64,000 bases of DNA from CAZSDP01 sp964605665 (GCA_964605665.1 CAZSDP010000023.1:10694-74693), one strand, 5' to 3'. Numbered from the stretch's first letter, positions 38,302-48,155 are shown. A program made the numbers and translations. Notes: generated from the sequence alone by a model not told the origin.

Positions 38302-39213
38302 TTACTCGCGTAACTTCTCGAATTGACGAGCATTTTCTTGCATGGCGGTAAGCCAATCCCCTGTTTCAGGGGAGTGTTCCGCCGGAGAAATCGTCACTGA
38401 GGTCAGACCGATCGCTTGTAGCGCCGCCACCGCGGCAGGAATGGGATCGCTCTCCCACAGGATGTAGCGTGCCGAATCGTCCCGATTCCGCGGAATCGAG
38501 GACGGGTCCGGCGCCGCCTCAGGGTCGAGATCGAGGTTGATCAGCGACCAACCATACCGCCTACCCAGATAATCATACGCCGGGTGGTTGGCGTAGAAGG
38601 TTGGCTTGAGGTCAGCAAACATGGTGCGGTACTGCTCGTCCAAGGCGTCGAGATCAGCCAGCACCTCCCCTCCTCGCTCCTGAAAACCACTCGCTCCCTC
38701 CGGAAATCTCTGACTGAAAATCTCTACCATCTGTTCGACGTGAGAACGGGCGAGTTGTGGATCCATCCATACATGAGGGTCGGTTCCGTGGTGAGAGTGC
38801 CCTCCTTCGGGACCATGTTGATGTTCGATGACCCCTTCAAACTCGAGCCACTGATCTCGGTATCGATCGGCGAGCACCTCGGTGCGAGAAGGGACCAAAG
38901 AGACGTGCTCACTCCAAGGTTCGAGTCCAGCTCCATTCAACAAGACCAGATCAGCCTGTTGCAGCACCGCAATCTCGGCCCGATTAGGCTCCCAAGCGAG
39001 AGGGTCCGCATCCGAGGGGACGGGGTAACGCACATCGAGGGCACTTCCACCGACGCGTTCTGCGAGATACCGATTCGCCTCGATGGTGGTCATCACCACC
39101 GGAAGCGTCCGATCGATTCGACTTTCTCTCTGAGGAGCCTCCGCCGACTGATCGGAAGTGCACCCGACGAGGACGCAGAACGTGATGCAGCAGCACCACC
39201 TCAAAACTTTCAC
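38302..39213 (-). CDS. ZnuA/TroA-like metal-binding lipoprotein of an ABC transporter, 303 aa
   Basis: A lipoprotein signal (CVLVGC, Cys at about 18) precedes a cluster A-I type substrate-binding fold. A His-rich loop (HQHGPEGGHSHHGTDPHVWMDP, about 133-154, given in two parts as HQHGPEGGHSHH and GTDPHVWMDP) and TFYANHPAYDYLGRRYGW supply the His ligands typical of Zn/Mn binding proteins, with the acidic ligand in the C-lobe. GTG 39213 is preceded by GGAGGAA. The gene follows the FtsX-type permease by 33 bases. Zinc is the likeliest ligand from the His-rich loop, but this is inference; manganese is possible. Confidence 0.88.
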   Translation of the reverse strand: MKVLRWCCCITFCVLVGCTSDQSAEAPQRESRIDRTLPVVMTTIEANRYLAERVGGSALDVRYPVPSDADPLAWEPNRAEIAVLQQADLVLLNGAGLEPWSEHVSLVPSRTEVLADRYRDQWLEFEGVIEHQHGPEGGHSHHGTDPHVWMDPQLARSHVEQMVEIFSQRFPEGASGFQERGGEVLADLDALDEQYRTMFADLKPTFYANHPAYDYLGRRYGWSLINLDLDPEAAPDPSSIPRNRDDSARYILWESDPIPAAVAALQAIGLTSVTISPAEHSPETGDWLTAMQENARQFEKLRE

Positions 39214-39246
39214 GTTCTTCCTCCGTATCGATCGACTCCGCAGCTC

Positions 39247-40410
39247 TTAAAACCCCCAACGCGAACCGGCGACCTCAACCGTCACCCAGACGAAGCAGGC
39301 TGCGAGTGCCCCCCCCGAGAAGATCACGATTCCCAGCTCAATCAAAGTCAGCTTTGCGATGATCGACCGCGGAGCGCCGATCTTGTGCAAAGTCTCCCGC
39401 TCACGTTCGCGAATCTTCCAACCGAGCGCGACCGCCAAAGCGAGAAAGAGCACCGTCGCAACGGTCACCAATAGAGTATTTGCGTCGAAGAACTTCTTCA
39501 CCCGAAACACCAAGTCAAAGGTCTCATCGAGCACCAGGCTGGGGACAATCGGTTGCAGATTGGGGTCGGTCTCCATTCGAGCTTTCACGATCGTGCCTGC
39601 TCGACGGTCGGTGGGAACAACCAAAATTGCGCTGACCGGCCATTGATCGCTCGTTCCATGAAAATGAAAACTATCTCGATTCTCCGGTGTGATCTCATTG
39701 AACTCCTTCACCGCTGCATTGGCGGTGACCGTCTTCGAATCGCGCTCGAGAACGAGAGCTGGATCAGCGTCCTCTCCCAGCTCTTCATGTCCATGCCCCA
39801 AACCTGCGACAACCCACCCGGTTCGGAGATCGGTGAAGACCGCCCGATCGTCGGGGGTTCCACTCGGCTCGAGCACTCCGCTCACATGCATCCGAAGCGG
39901 ATAGGTCGAACCGATGTCATAGAGTCGCCCCGAGTCCGATAGGATTCGCCCCCCCACCGACAACTCGAGCTCCTTCGCAACCTCGGCCCCGACAACCACA
40001 TCTCCCAGCAGTAGAGGGAGAGTTCCCGATGCGAGCTCGAGCTGACGGAAGTCAAAGTAGTCGAGGGTCGTTCCCACCAGAGGATAGCCTCGAGCGGAGT
40101 GCTGTAACGAAATTGGGATGGCTAAGCCCATCCCTTGACCACCGATCGCTTCTGCATCGGCCAGGGATAGGGTTCGCTCGAGTCCACCTCGGAAGTAGAG
40201 CGCGTGAAGCAGCAGATCAAAGCGACTTCCCGGAGCTCCCACCGCTAGAGGAGTCTTTGCAGCTCGCTCGGTCAGGGTGACCTCATAGCGAGCGATCAAG
40301 ACCTGGACCGCTAGAGGAAGAGCCCCTACGAGCGCGATACAGAGGATGAGGATCGCACTCCGAATCTTATGGTAGGTCAGATATCTCCAAGCGAGTCGGA
40401 AGGTCCCCAT
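39247..40410 (-). CDS. FtsX/MacB-type ABC transporter permease, 387 aa
   Basis: Membrane span 1 near the N-terminus (SAILILCIALVGALPLAVQVLIA), a large extracytoplasmic domain (about 45-285, including DDRAVFTDLRTG), then spans 2 and 3 (about 300-325 and 355-382), with IGAPRSIIAKLTLIELGI as in FtsX domains. The layout is the four-span MacB/FtsX type with one span unclear. ATG 40410 is chosen over GTG 40413: GGAGGTG is well spaced and the start shares its A with the ATPase stop (TGATG). MacB-type permeases work as mechanotransmission or efflux machines rather than channels for metal import, which makes its pairing with a ZnuA-like lipoprotein unusual. Confidence 0.87.
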   Translation of the reverse strand: MGTFRLAWRYLTYHKIRSAILILCIALVGALPLAVQVLIARYEVTLTERAAKTPLAVGAPGSRFDLLLHALYFRGGLERTLSLADAEAIGGQGMGLAIPISLQHSARGYPLVGTTLDYFDFRQLELASGTLPLLLGDVVVGAEVAKELELSVGGRILSDSGRLYDIGSTYPLRMHVSGVLEPSGTPDDRAVFTDLRTGWVVAGLGHGHEELGEDADPALVLERDSKTVTANAAVKEFNEITPENRDSFHFHGTSDQWPVSAILVVPTDRRAGTIVKARMETDPNLQPIVPSLVLDETFDLVFRVKKFFDANTLLVTVATVLFLALAVALGWKIRERERETLHKIGAPRSIIAKLTLIELGIVIFSGGALAACFVWVTVEVAGSRWGF

Positions 40411-41126
40411 CACTTCACCTCCACATCTTGGAGGAGTTCTGCGAGATCGAGCACCCGGTCCACCCGATCGAGATGTGAGTGATCGTGCGTCACCATCACG
40501 ACGGTGGTCCCCCCTCGATGTGCTTCCTCGAAGAGAGACTCAAGGACCTCACTCCCGGTCTTGGGATCGAGATTACCGGTCGGCTCATCCGCGAGCAAAA
40601 GGCGGGGCGCTGCAATCAGAGCACGAGCAATCGCGACTCGTTGACGCTCTCCATGCGAGAGACGCCTCGGCCGCCGGTCGAGGGTGTGTTCGATCCCCAG
40701 CCGCGCCGCAAGAGGTGAGATCGCCTCGCGCGTCGCATCAAATCCACATCGACGGGCGAGGGTTCGGTCGATCGCGAAGGGTAGGGCGATGTTCTCGGTC
40801 ACCGAAAGGTGTTCGAGTAGTTCGAATTCCTGAAACACCAAACCGATGTGTTCCAACCGAAACCGACGGCGGAGTGGCTCAGACAAACGAGACAGCTCCG
40901 TCTCACCGACTCGAATCGTCCCTTGATCTGGGATAAGAATACCGGCGAGCAGATGCAGCAGGGTCGTTTTTCCTGAACCACTGGCGCCGATGATTGCCGT
41001 ACGAGTGGCCGCCTCGAGTTTCAATTGCTCGATCGACAGCGCAACTCTCTGCCCTGGGTGAGAGAACCGAACGTTCTCCAGCAAGACCGAAAGTGCGGAC
41101 TTCGTTCCTGACTCTTGCTGATTCAC
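40410..41126 (-). CDS. ABC transporter ATP-binding protein, LolD/MacB type, 238 aa
   Basis: Walker A GASGSGKTT (about 48-56), Q-loop IGLVFQEFELLEHLSV, ABC signature LSHGERQRVAIARAL, Walker B LLLADEPTGNLDP and switch His in VMVTHDHSH. The DEPTGNLDP form is typical of LolD/MacB/FtsE-like ATPases that work with FtsX-type permeases, matching the downstream gene. Start is GTG 41126, overlapping the upstream stop as GTGA. The three surrounding genes form one coupled operon. Confidence 0.93.
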   Translation of the reverse strand: MNQQESGTKSALSVLLENVRFSHPGQRVALSIEQLKLEAATRTAIIGASGSGKTTLLHLLAGILIPDQGTIRVGETELSRLSEPLRRRFRLEHIGLVFQEFELLEHLSVTENIALPFAIDRTLARRCGFDATREAISPLAARLGIEHTLDRRPRRLSHGERQRVAIARALIAAPRLLLADEPTGNLDPKTGSEVLESLFEEAHRGGTTVVMVTHDHSHLDRVDRVLDLAELLQDVEVK

Positions 41127-42409
41127 GGTGCCGTCTCGCGTCCGTCATCGACCCGGTCTTGTCCAAGAATCTCCACGGAAGCGATGCGCCAACCGTCGGT
41201 CTCACTCCAGCGAACTTCATAACGCGCTTCGTATCCATTGGTCCGCCAATGACCATGGCCCCAATGTCGAACGGTCCCGATCACCTGCCAACGGGCGAGG
41301 ACGGAAAACCTCGCCTCTGCAGGAGCTTCTGGAAACTCGGGAGTTGTTTCCAACAATCGAACAGAACGAATCGTGCAAGCGATCTCTTCTGTCTCGAGTT
41401 CGAGCTGCATCTTCATACTTCTGTAGATCTCGCCATAGACGCTATCGATCAACTCTGGAGTCAGCGAACGCGCCAGAGCGTCATAGATTTCAATCTCATC
41501 TTCATAGTCGAAAGCTCGATAGATGTTGCGGTGCAAAGTTTCGAAGAGGGCGATTGCTTCAGCCTCTTGAGGTAGGGCTATTCTGGCCGGCCCTGATAAC
41601 TTTAGCTGTGCCGCGGCGAAGTACACCACGGCGAAGACGCCGGTGATGACGATGGCCAGCCCCACCGCCTTGACGAGCTTTAGAGATCGCATTCGGAACT
41701 TGACCAGAGCGGCTACCCCGACTCCAAAGATCAGGAAGACCCATCCCGGAGGCTCAGGAAAACTCCAGGGAGTCTCGATGATCCCCGGGGCAAATGCATC
41801 TGGATCGACGACGGCTCGGGCTCCTTCTCTCACCCACAACTTGGTGGGATCATCCTCGCGCAACTTGAAGATTTGAAAGTCGTCCCGAGCTGCGAAGATC
41901 AAGAATGCAGCATCGAGGGGATAGTTGTCTTCTGTGTCGTACCGCAACCAATTGAACTCGATCTGTTGCGGAATGCCCTTCACCCCGTAGCGAGCGAGCA
42001 CCAACACATAGTCGGTGAAGTCATTTCCCTGGCCCGCCTCTTGGAACTCGAGATCATCCACGATCGGTCGAACATCGATTCCATCGATGGCGAGCGGAGC
42101 ATTTGTCAGCAAGAAATCAGCGACACGATCACAAGCGGCATCGAAGTCGTCATCTTCGAGAAATGGGAACTCCTTCGCATCGAGACCAGTCCAATGCAGA
42201 AACAAGTAGCGATCGATCAGATACTCGATCTGGAGTTTCTCTTCAGACAGATCGACTTCGATATTGAGAGGTTTTGGGACATGAATACTCTCAGTCGCCA
42301 ATATCTCTGATGGAGCGGCGATGACGAGCCAAGTCGCGACGACGGTCATGCCGAGGTGAAAAGCTGACCGAAGTTTCAGCATCGTGAGGAGATCAGGTCT
42401 AACGATCAT
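41123..42409 (-). CDS. Membrane protein of unknown function, first gene of the ABC operon, 428 aa
   Basis: A signal peptide or first span (about 12-40) is followed by an acidic soluble domain (about 45-215), two membrane spans (about 222-240, GWVFLIFGVGVAALVKF; about 250-272, VGLAIVITGVFAVVYFAAA) and a C-terminal soluble domain (about 290-420) with ARWQVIGTVRHWGHGHWRTN, where three His residues cluster. I recognise no family. GTGA coupling to the ATPase suggests it belongs to the transporter. The start could also be ATG 42382, which gives a cleaner signal peptide; neither has a strong ribosome binding site. Confidence 0.75.
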   Translation of the reverse strand: MIVRPDLLTMLKLRSAFHLGMTVVATWLVIAAPSEILATESIHVPKPLNIEVDLSEEKLQIEYLIDRYLFLHWTGLDAKEFPFLEDDDFDAACDRVADFLLTNAPLAIDGIDVRPIVDDLEFQEAGQGNDFTDYVLVLARYGVKGIPQQIEFNWLRYDTEDNYPLDAAFLIFAARDDFQIFKLREDDPTKLWVREGARAVVDPDAFAPGIIETPWSFPEPPGWVFLIFGVGVAALVKFRMRSLKLVKAVGLAIVITGVFAVVYFAAAQLKLSGPARIALPQEAEAIALFETLHRNIYRAFDYEDEIEIYDALARSLTPELIDSVYGEIYRSMKMQLELETEEIACTIRSVRLLETTPEFPEAPAEARFSVLARWQVIGTVRHWGHGHWRTNGYEARYEVRWSETDGWRIASVEILGQDRVDDGRETAP

Positions 42410-42492
42410 GCCCCCGAGTTACCGGAGGAGCGGCAGGAAGGCAAGAGGTCGCGCCTTGAATCAGAACTCCCACTGAGTTTGACCTCAAAGAA

Positions 42493-42527
42493 GAGACCCC
42501 GCCAGACGCCTCGTCCAGCGGGGTCTC
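42493..42527 (-). terminator. Hairpin terminator after M28 peptidase gene
   Basis: A perfect ten-base stem (GAGACCCCGC / GCGGGGTCTC) with a 15-base loop lies 25 bases after the proposed stop. On the minus strand it is followed by TTCTTT. Confidence 0.6.
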
Positions 42528-42551
42528 ATCGGTGATTGAAGGTGCGTGGCT

Positions 42552-44404
42552 TTAGAGAATAACCTTCTTCTTCTCTTCNNNNNNNNNNNNNNNNNNNNNN
42601 NNNNNNNNNNNNNNNNNNNNNNNNNNNNNNNNNNNNNNNNNNNNNNNNNNNNNNNNNNNNNNNNNNNNNNNNNNNNNNCCTTCTTCTTCTCTTCTTCCTT
42701 GGCCTTGATCTCTTCCGGCCACACCAGTTGCACTTCGACTTCCTTGTCGCCCCGCTTCATCACGACCTTCTTGTTCGGCTCACCGCCTTGAATCGCTCGA
42801 ACCAGTGCGCGTCGGTCATCCACGGCCTTGCCGCTCACCTTGACGAAGACGTCGCCCGCTTGGATGCCACCTTTTTCCGCTGGAGAGTCAGGTACGACTC
42901 CATCGACTTCCAAACCACTGAGGTAGACTCCCATCCGCCGTCCTCCCTCAGCTCTGCCCCCACCGCCGGCCTCCATGCCAGTGCGATCGAGCAGATTGTC
43001 GAGGTCGGCGACTCCGAGCGCTGCCAGAGCGATCACCAGAGTGGAATGCTCGAGGTATTCAGGGATGGCGAGATCGTAGGTGTCGAACTGGGTGTGAATT
43101 CCGTGCCAAGTGTTGGCCTTGCCCTGCTGGTCCCAGAAAAATCCTGGCACTCCTTCACGAATGAAGGAGAGGTGATCACTACCAGCACCGCGCGGCAGTC
43201 CATTGTTCGACATCTTCAATTCAAACGGCAGCTCCGGGTGCAGACCGAAGACTCGGGAAAATGCCTTCTCCATCTGCGGGTGCATCGCTTCTGTGGTCGG
43301 AAGACTGGCAATCGCGTTCGGACCGCCGTCATAGACGAGCACCGCCGAGATCTTCTCCATGAGCTCGGGGTACTTCTCTACATAAGCGCGAGACCCGAGG
43401 AGACCTTGCTCTTCACCGCTCCAGAGCATGAAACGAATCGTCCGCCGCGGCTTGACTCCAGACTCGACGAGCATGCGAGCCGCCTCGATCGTGGTCGCCG
43501 TTCCCATCCCATTGTCGGTGGTTCCCGTTGCCCCGTCCCAACTGTCGATATGGCCGCCGACAATCACGAATTCATCGGGAAACTCCGTGCCGACAAGATC
43601 AGCGTAGACGTTGTAGAACTTCGCCGGACCTTTTTCGAAGTAGTTACGGATATCGAACTGCAACTCAACCGCTTCATCTGCATTCAACTTGTCGACAATG
43701 CTGTCGTAGTGGCTTTTCAGGAGATAAATCCTGGGAATGGTTGGCAGATTCTCCCAATCGAGACCACGAACATTACCAAGTGTTTGGATGTAGTCGTTGC
43801 GGGTGGAGGTGATAAAACCAGCGACGCCAGCCTCCTCGAGGAATCTGCGGATTTCTGCCTGCTGCTGACGCTGCTCACGCGGAACTCTGCGGCGCCCTTG
43901 ACCCGGCATCATCATCCAGGCTCCCGCGTATGCGGCGGCGTCGGCACCTTCCAAATCAGTCGGGGGAAGCATTGCCGAGCCCCGAACTGTTCCGCGTGTC
44001 CCCGCGGACCACGCCGGGGTTCCGAACTCCAATACGAGCTCTTCTGGGCTGGTCATTTTTCCCGACCAAGGCCCACGGTTGAATCCCACGGGAAACTCGC
44101 CAGCTTCCTCCATCACGATATTCTTGAGACCGAATAACTCGAACTGCTCCTTCGCCCATTCACAGGCGACATGATCATTATGACTGCCCGACAATCGAGG
44201 ACCGATCACATTGACCACGTGATGCAGAACCTCCATCACCCGGTTGTCTTCTTCGCCGATCTCGATCAACTTCTCGATGGCGGTTTCATTCTCCACCGAG
44301 GCAACATCAGATGAAACGCCGTCCACGGCCAACAAGACTTGGGAGGAGAATCCCAATCCCAGAAATGCAACGACGAGAGCGATCCATGAACACGATCGGT
44401 ACAT
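42552..44404 (-). CDS. Secreted M28-family metallopeptidase with PDZ domain, interrupted by an assembly gap
   Basis: Signal peptide (about 1-27), a PA-like region (about 95-260), and the M28 zinc peptidase core with VIVGGHIDSWDGATGTTDNGMG (metal ligands His and Asp), LWSGEEQGLLGS (catalytic Glu pair) and the later SDHLSF His. A PDZ domain follows (about 500-585, VDGVVPDSPAEKGGIQAGDVFVKVSG, written as one loop plus strand). A 100-N gap cuts the last codons. The same 16 bases flank the gap on both sides, and joining them once gives an in-frame end KAKEEEKKKVIL and TAA at 42552. The protein is probably an exported aminopeptidase or carboxypeptidase. Confidence 0.88.
42579..42678. other. Assembly gap of 100 N
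   Basis: Exactly 100 undetermined bases, the usual placeholder for unknown gap size. CCTTCTTCTTCTCTTC occurs immediately on both sides, so the two contig ends probably overlap and the true gap may be zero or a short Glu/Lys repeat. Confidence 0.95.
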
Positions 44405-44929
44405 AGGTACTCACTTCCAGGGTTCCATCTGGGAACCCGCTACTTGAATCATCACCCCCATGGCCAAAGGTCGCTTCGCGCTTTCCGCAAAGGGTGTTTC
44501 AACCGTTGCAAAATTCGCTGCAACTTGGCGAAACCCTAACGCAATGGACAGCTCCGTCTCGAAAAGAGACGGCGGAACACCTCGGCTCAAGGATAGAGAA
44601 CCCCGAGTCTCATGCTTCTGGCGTTCCAGTGCAACACGAGAGCGCCGTCAACCCCCGAATAGAGCCTCAAAACAGTGCGAATTGGGTGAAGAGTTCGGCT
44701 CCAAACGGACGCTTCCGACGCGATCTCCCGGGGAAAAACCGCCCGTAATGAGAGAGAAATGGGCGGATCCGCACAAATCAGCGCACCGACACGACCATGA
44801 CCAGATCGATCGGGTCCAATCTCCCCGAAAGAGCCCTTCGCTGCTCCTATGCCGCCCCCACTCGGCGAAAGAGATCGGGCGAGGGGACTGTGCGGGGCAT
44901 CGAGGTACGAGCAGAAGAGGGTGAGACGA
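44405..44929. other. Intergenic region between glnS end and M28 gene start
   Basis: No supported gene. A hairpin CCGTCTC-GAAAA-GAGACGG at 44554-44572 could act on either transcript but has no U-run after it. The plus-strand frame at 44460-44924 shows no family feature. The promoter for the peptidase gene should lie near its start. Confidence 0.4.
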
Positions 44930-46645
44930 TCAGCGGCCTCGTTTTTCGATGCGTGCCCATGCATCGCGCAGAGACACGATTCGATGAAAAGCGGGAGCGC
45001 CTGACGCCGACTCGACGGGATCCGCGCAGAAATAACCCACTCGCTCGAACTGACAGCGATCACCAGGTGCTGCGTCGGCCAAAGCGGGTTCCAACTGAGC
45101 ATGCTTGATGATCTTCGAGTCCGGATTCAAGTTCGACAGATACCCCTCTCCCTCTTCCGGCTGTGGAACCGCGAAGAGGTGGTCGTAGAGAACCACGTCG
45201 GCTGAATGGGCATGTTCGACACTCACCCAGTGGATGATCCCTTTGACCTTGCGTCCATCGGAAGTCTTTCCGCCTCCAGATTCGGGATCATAGGTGCAAC
45301 GCAATTCGATGATCTCCCCGGCATCATCCTTGATGACCTCATCACAGCGAATGACGTAGGCATAACGCAATCGCACTTCACGGCCGGTCACGAGGCGAAA
45401 GAACTTGCGAGGTGCTTCTTCGCGAAAGTCTTCGCGCTCAATCCAAACTTCCCGAGCAAAGGGTAGCTTCCGAACCCCAGCAGATGGGTCTTCGGGATTG
45501 TTCACCGCTTCCAGTTCTTCAACTTGCCCTTCTGGATAGTTGGTGATCACCACCTTGATCGGATCCAACACCGCCATCCGCCGGACCGCTGTTCGATTCA
45601 AGTGCTCTCGGACTGCATTGTCGAGTTTCACCATGTCGATCGTCGAATTGTGCTTCGCCACTCCGATCTCGTCGCAGAACGCGCGGATCGCCTCCGGCGG
45701 AACACCGCGACGACGAATGCCTTCGAGCGTTGGCATTCGAGGGTCGTCCCAGCCGTCGACATAACCCTCTTCAACCAGATGACGTAGCTTTCGCTTGCTC
45801 GTCAGGGTGTAGGTCAACTCGAGGCGCGCAAACTCGATCTGGCGCGGACGGGCAGGCAAATCAAGCTGGTCGAGATACCAATCATAAAGAGGACGATGGT
45901 TTTCAAACTCCAATGAGCAAAGAGAGTGGGTCACCGCTTCCAGCGCATCGCTCTGCCCATGGGCCCAGTCATAAGTGGGGTAGATACACCATGCGTCGCC
46001 GGTTCTGTGATGCTCTTGATGCAGAATGCGATACATCACTGGATCACGCATATTGAGGTTCGGGGACTGCATGTCGACCTTTGCCCGGAGTGTCTTTTCT
46101 CCGTCGCCAAACTCACCAGCACGCATCCGGCGAAACAGATCGAGATTTTCTTCTGGGGATCGTCCACGGTAGGGACTGTCTTTCCCCACCTCTGTCAAAG
46201 ACCCACGATACTCTCGCATCTCTTCCGAGTTCAAATCACAGACGAAGGCTTTCCCTTTCTCGATCAGCTCTTCGGCGAGTGAATACAACTTCTCGAAATA
46301 GCCCGAGGCGAAGAAGAGCCGATCCTCCCAGTCGAAACCGAGCCAACGGATATTCTCGATGATGGCGTCGACGAACCGCGTTTCTTCTTTTGCTGGATTC
46401 GTGTCGTCGAAGCGAAGATTGCACTTCCCCGCATACTGTTCGGCCATTCCAAAGTTGATGCAAATCGCTTTCGCGTGCCCGATGTGGAGATAGCCATTCG
46501 GCTCGGGGGGAAAGCGAGTGTGAAATCGCCCTTCATTGCTGCCGGCAGCCAGATCTTCTTCGACGATCTTCTGGATGAAGCTCTTTCGCTCATGCTCCGG
46601 ACCTTCAACTGACTGTTCGCCGCGGTCGGCATTCTCAGCGTGCAT
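44930..46645 (-). CDS. glnS: Glutaminyl-tRNA synthetase, 571 aa
   Basis: Class I synthetase with HIGH motif in RFPPEPNGYLHIGHAKAI, a KMSKS-equivalent TLTSKRKLRHLV, the DDTNPAKEE segment and the Gln-specific anticodon-binding beta-barrels at the C-terminus (GYFCADPVES). Length fits bacterial GlnS. The frame is open to ATG 46720, but ATG 46645 is preferred because GGAGGGT lies before it and it leaves about 25 residues before FIQKIVEEDL, as in other GlnS proteins. Having GlnS suggests direct Gln-tRNA charging, which is only one of two bacterial routes; the amidotransferase genes are not visible here. Confidence 0.95.
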   Translation of the reverse strand: MHAENADRGEQSVEGPEHERKSFIQKIVEEDLAAGSNEGRFHTRFPPEPNGYLHIGHAKAICINFGMAEQYAGKCNLRFDDTNPAKEETRFVDAIIENIRWLGFDWEDRLFFASGYFEKLYSLAEELIEKGKAFVCDLNSEEMREYRGSLTEVGKDSPYRGRSPEENLDLFRRMRAGEFGDGEKTLRAKVDMQSPNLNMRDPVMYRILHQEHHRTGDAWCIYPTYDWAHGQSDALEAVTHSLCSLEFENHRPLYDWYLDQLDLPARPRQIEFARLELTYTLTSKRKLRHLVEEGYVDGWDDPRMPTLEGIRRRGVPPEAIRAFCDEIGVAKHNSTIDMVKLDNAVREHLNRTAVRRMAVLDPIKVVITNYPEGQVEELEAVNNPEDPSAGVRKLPFAREVWIEREDFREEAPRKFFRLVTGREVRLRYAYVIRCDEVIKDDAGEIIELRCTYDPESGGGKTSDGRKVKGIIHWVSVEHAHSADVVLYDHLFAVPQPEEGEGYLSNLNPDSKIIKHAQLEPALADAAPGDRCQFERVGYFCADPVESASGAPAFHRIVSLRDAWARIEKRGR

Positions 46646-46809
46646 CGACGCACCCTCCGATCTTCGAAGACAATTCAGCACCAGCTCCCGAGCGATGCTC
46701 GCGTCGCTGTTTCCATTCAAGGCGCATCATAGCGGTCGAAACTCTCAAGGGTAGCTGACCAGAAGGAAGAGGTCGGACCGACGGTGTGAGATCGAGACTC
46801 TCGATCGGA

Positions 46810-46843
46810 AACCGGGCCCGGGAAGTAGTTCCCGGGCCCGGTT
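46810..46843 (-). terminator. Strong hairpin terminator between prenyltransferase-like gene and glnS
   Basis: A perfect stem of about 14-15 bases (ACCGGGCCCGGGAA / TTCCCGGGCCCGGT) with a four-base loop. On the minus strand it is followed by TTTCC, so it should end the transcript of the secreted pair that stops at 46947. Confidence 0.7.
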
Positions 46844-46946
46844 CCCATCGCTGCACGATCAAAAGGTCGGAGGAAGCCAGGTCAGCTTCGATCGTTCTCA
46901 GCCGCAATCGACAGGACCGTCGTCACGCGCTGCCGCTCCATCCCTC

Positions 46947-48155
46947 TCACTCCGGATCGGCCTCCAATGTTCGACCGAGGGTCATCACTCCGAAGGCGGT
47001 GCCGTACGCCTTGGTCGTTCCCGCGATCCAAAAGTCCCACATCGCGCCATCTGATTGTTGCGTTTTCATCACTGGCTCGCGCAGCTTCACCTGCCAATCC
47101 GGGCGCTTTTGCACGGGGAGGGATTCGATCGCATGCGCGGCGTAGTAATGCCCAAAGAGATAGAAGTAGGCGGCGTTCGCATAGTACGCCTCGTGGGGGA
47201 TCGGTTTGTTGCGCGCGACATCGAGAAACTTGTGGTGCTCGAAGAACTGCTCGAGGCCCCATTCGAGCTCCTCGACGGGGACCTCGCGACCACCGCGGAT
47301 TCTGGCGACGTTGCAGACCTGAATCCGGCCAAGCGATCCTTTGACTTGGTTGATCGACTCCAGGCGCAAGTGTCGTGGGGTGGGGGTGACATCGTATGAG
47401 TAGGCGCCATTGGGAAGCTTGCAGATTTCGACCGCCTTGACTCCGGTCTCGATCAAGGACTCCTCCACCTCGAGGCCCGCCTCTTTCGCTTCGGCAATAC
47501 CGATGATCGCCACCGCTGACATGAACGACGTGGCCCAATCCGGTCGCCAACCGGAGCCGGGATTGGCGTAGTAACCCCACCCACCCCTCGGTGACTGGTA
47601 CTTCGCGAGACCGGAGAGCATCGTTTGACCCGCCTCCCGAACACGCGCTTCGAGAGCGGTGTCGGCAATCCGCTCATCGAGAAGCGCCGCCGAGAGAGTT
47701 CGAATGCCGTAGACGAGTCCCCAATTGTTGTCGACATCCCACTCGGCAGGGCGTTTCACCACCTGATTTTCGACGAGGAATTCGAGTCCCCGTTTCGCCG
47801 CTTCGAGGTGTTCGTCGCTGCGACCCTGCTCCAACATCGCGAGAGTGGCGAGGGCTGTCGTTGCCACGGTCCAACTGTGGTAAGTCGACAAGTTGGCGAA
47901 GCTGCTGGTGAATGTTGCATTCTTGACGCCGCCCCAAGATCCATCCTTGCGCTGGATCGTCAGCAGGTAGTCGACACCGCGGTCGATCGCGGTCCGGACC
48001 TCGCGCTCCGATGGCACTTGGCCTTCTGCCGGGGTCTCAACCGATTGCTGCCCCCCAGACTTGGCAGGATCAGAGGTCGGGGTCGGTTCCTGTGCACTGA
48101 GCGAGGCGCCGCACGCCACGGTGACCGCGCAGATTCCCCAACACAACCAACGCAT
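46947..48155 (-). CDS. Secreted prenyltransferase/squalene-cyclase-repeat protein, 402 aa
   Basis: Signal peptide (WLCWGICAVTVACGASLSAQ) followed by alpha/alpha-barrel repeats typical of the prenyltransferase/squalene oxidase repeat superfamily: RGVDYLLTIQRKDGSWGG, RGLEFLVENQ, QTMLSGLAKYQSPRGGWGYY and WTVATTALATLAML. No DxDD or QW catalytic signature of a terpene cyclase is evident, and the protein is exported, so enzyme activity is doubtful. It may be a binding or scaffolding barrel, as seen often in Planctomycetota. ATG 48155 shares its A with the upstream stop (TGATG); GTG 48158 is an alternative start. Cotranscribed with the coiled-coil protein upstream. Confidence 0.85.
   Translation of the reverse strand: MRWLCWGICAVTVACGASLSAQEPTPTSDPAKSGGQQSVETPAEGQVPSEREVRTAIDRGVDYLLTIQRKDGSWGGVKNATFTSSFANLSTYHSWTVATTALATLAMLEQGRSDEHLEAAKRGLEFLVENQVVKRPAEWDVDNNWGLVYGIRTLSAALLDERIADTALEARVREAGQTMLSGLAKYQSPRGGWGYYANPGSGWRPDWATSFMSAVAIIGIAEAKEAGLEVEESLIETGVKAVEICKLPNGAYSYDVTPTPRHLRLESINQVKGSLGRIQVCNVARIRGGREVPVEELEWGLEQFFEHHKFLDVARNKPIPHEAYYANAAYFYLFGHYYAAHAIESLPVQKRPDWQVKLREPVMKTQQSDGAMWDFWIAGTTKAYGTAFGVMTLGRTLEADPE

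Noticed and set aside
44460..44924. Plus-strand frame between glnS and the M28 gene
   Set aside because: No recognisable domain, no ribosome binding site and random-like composition.
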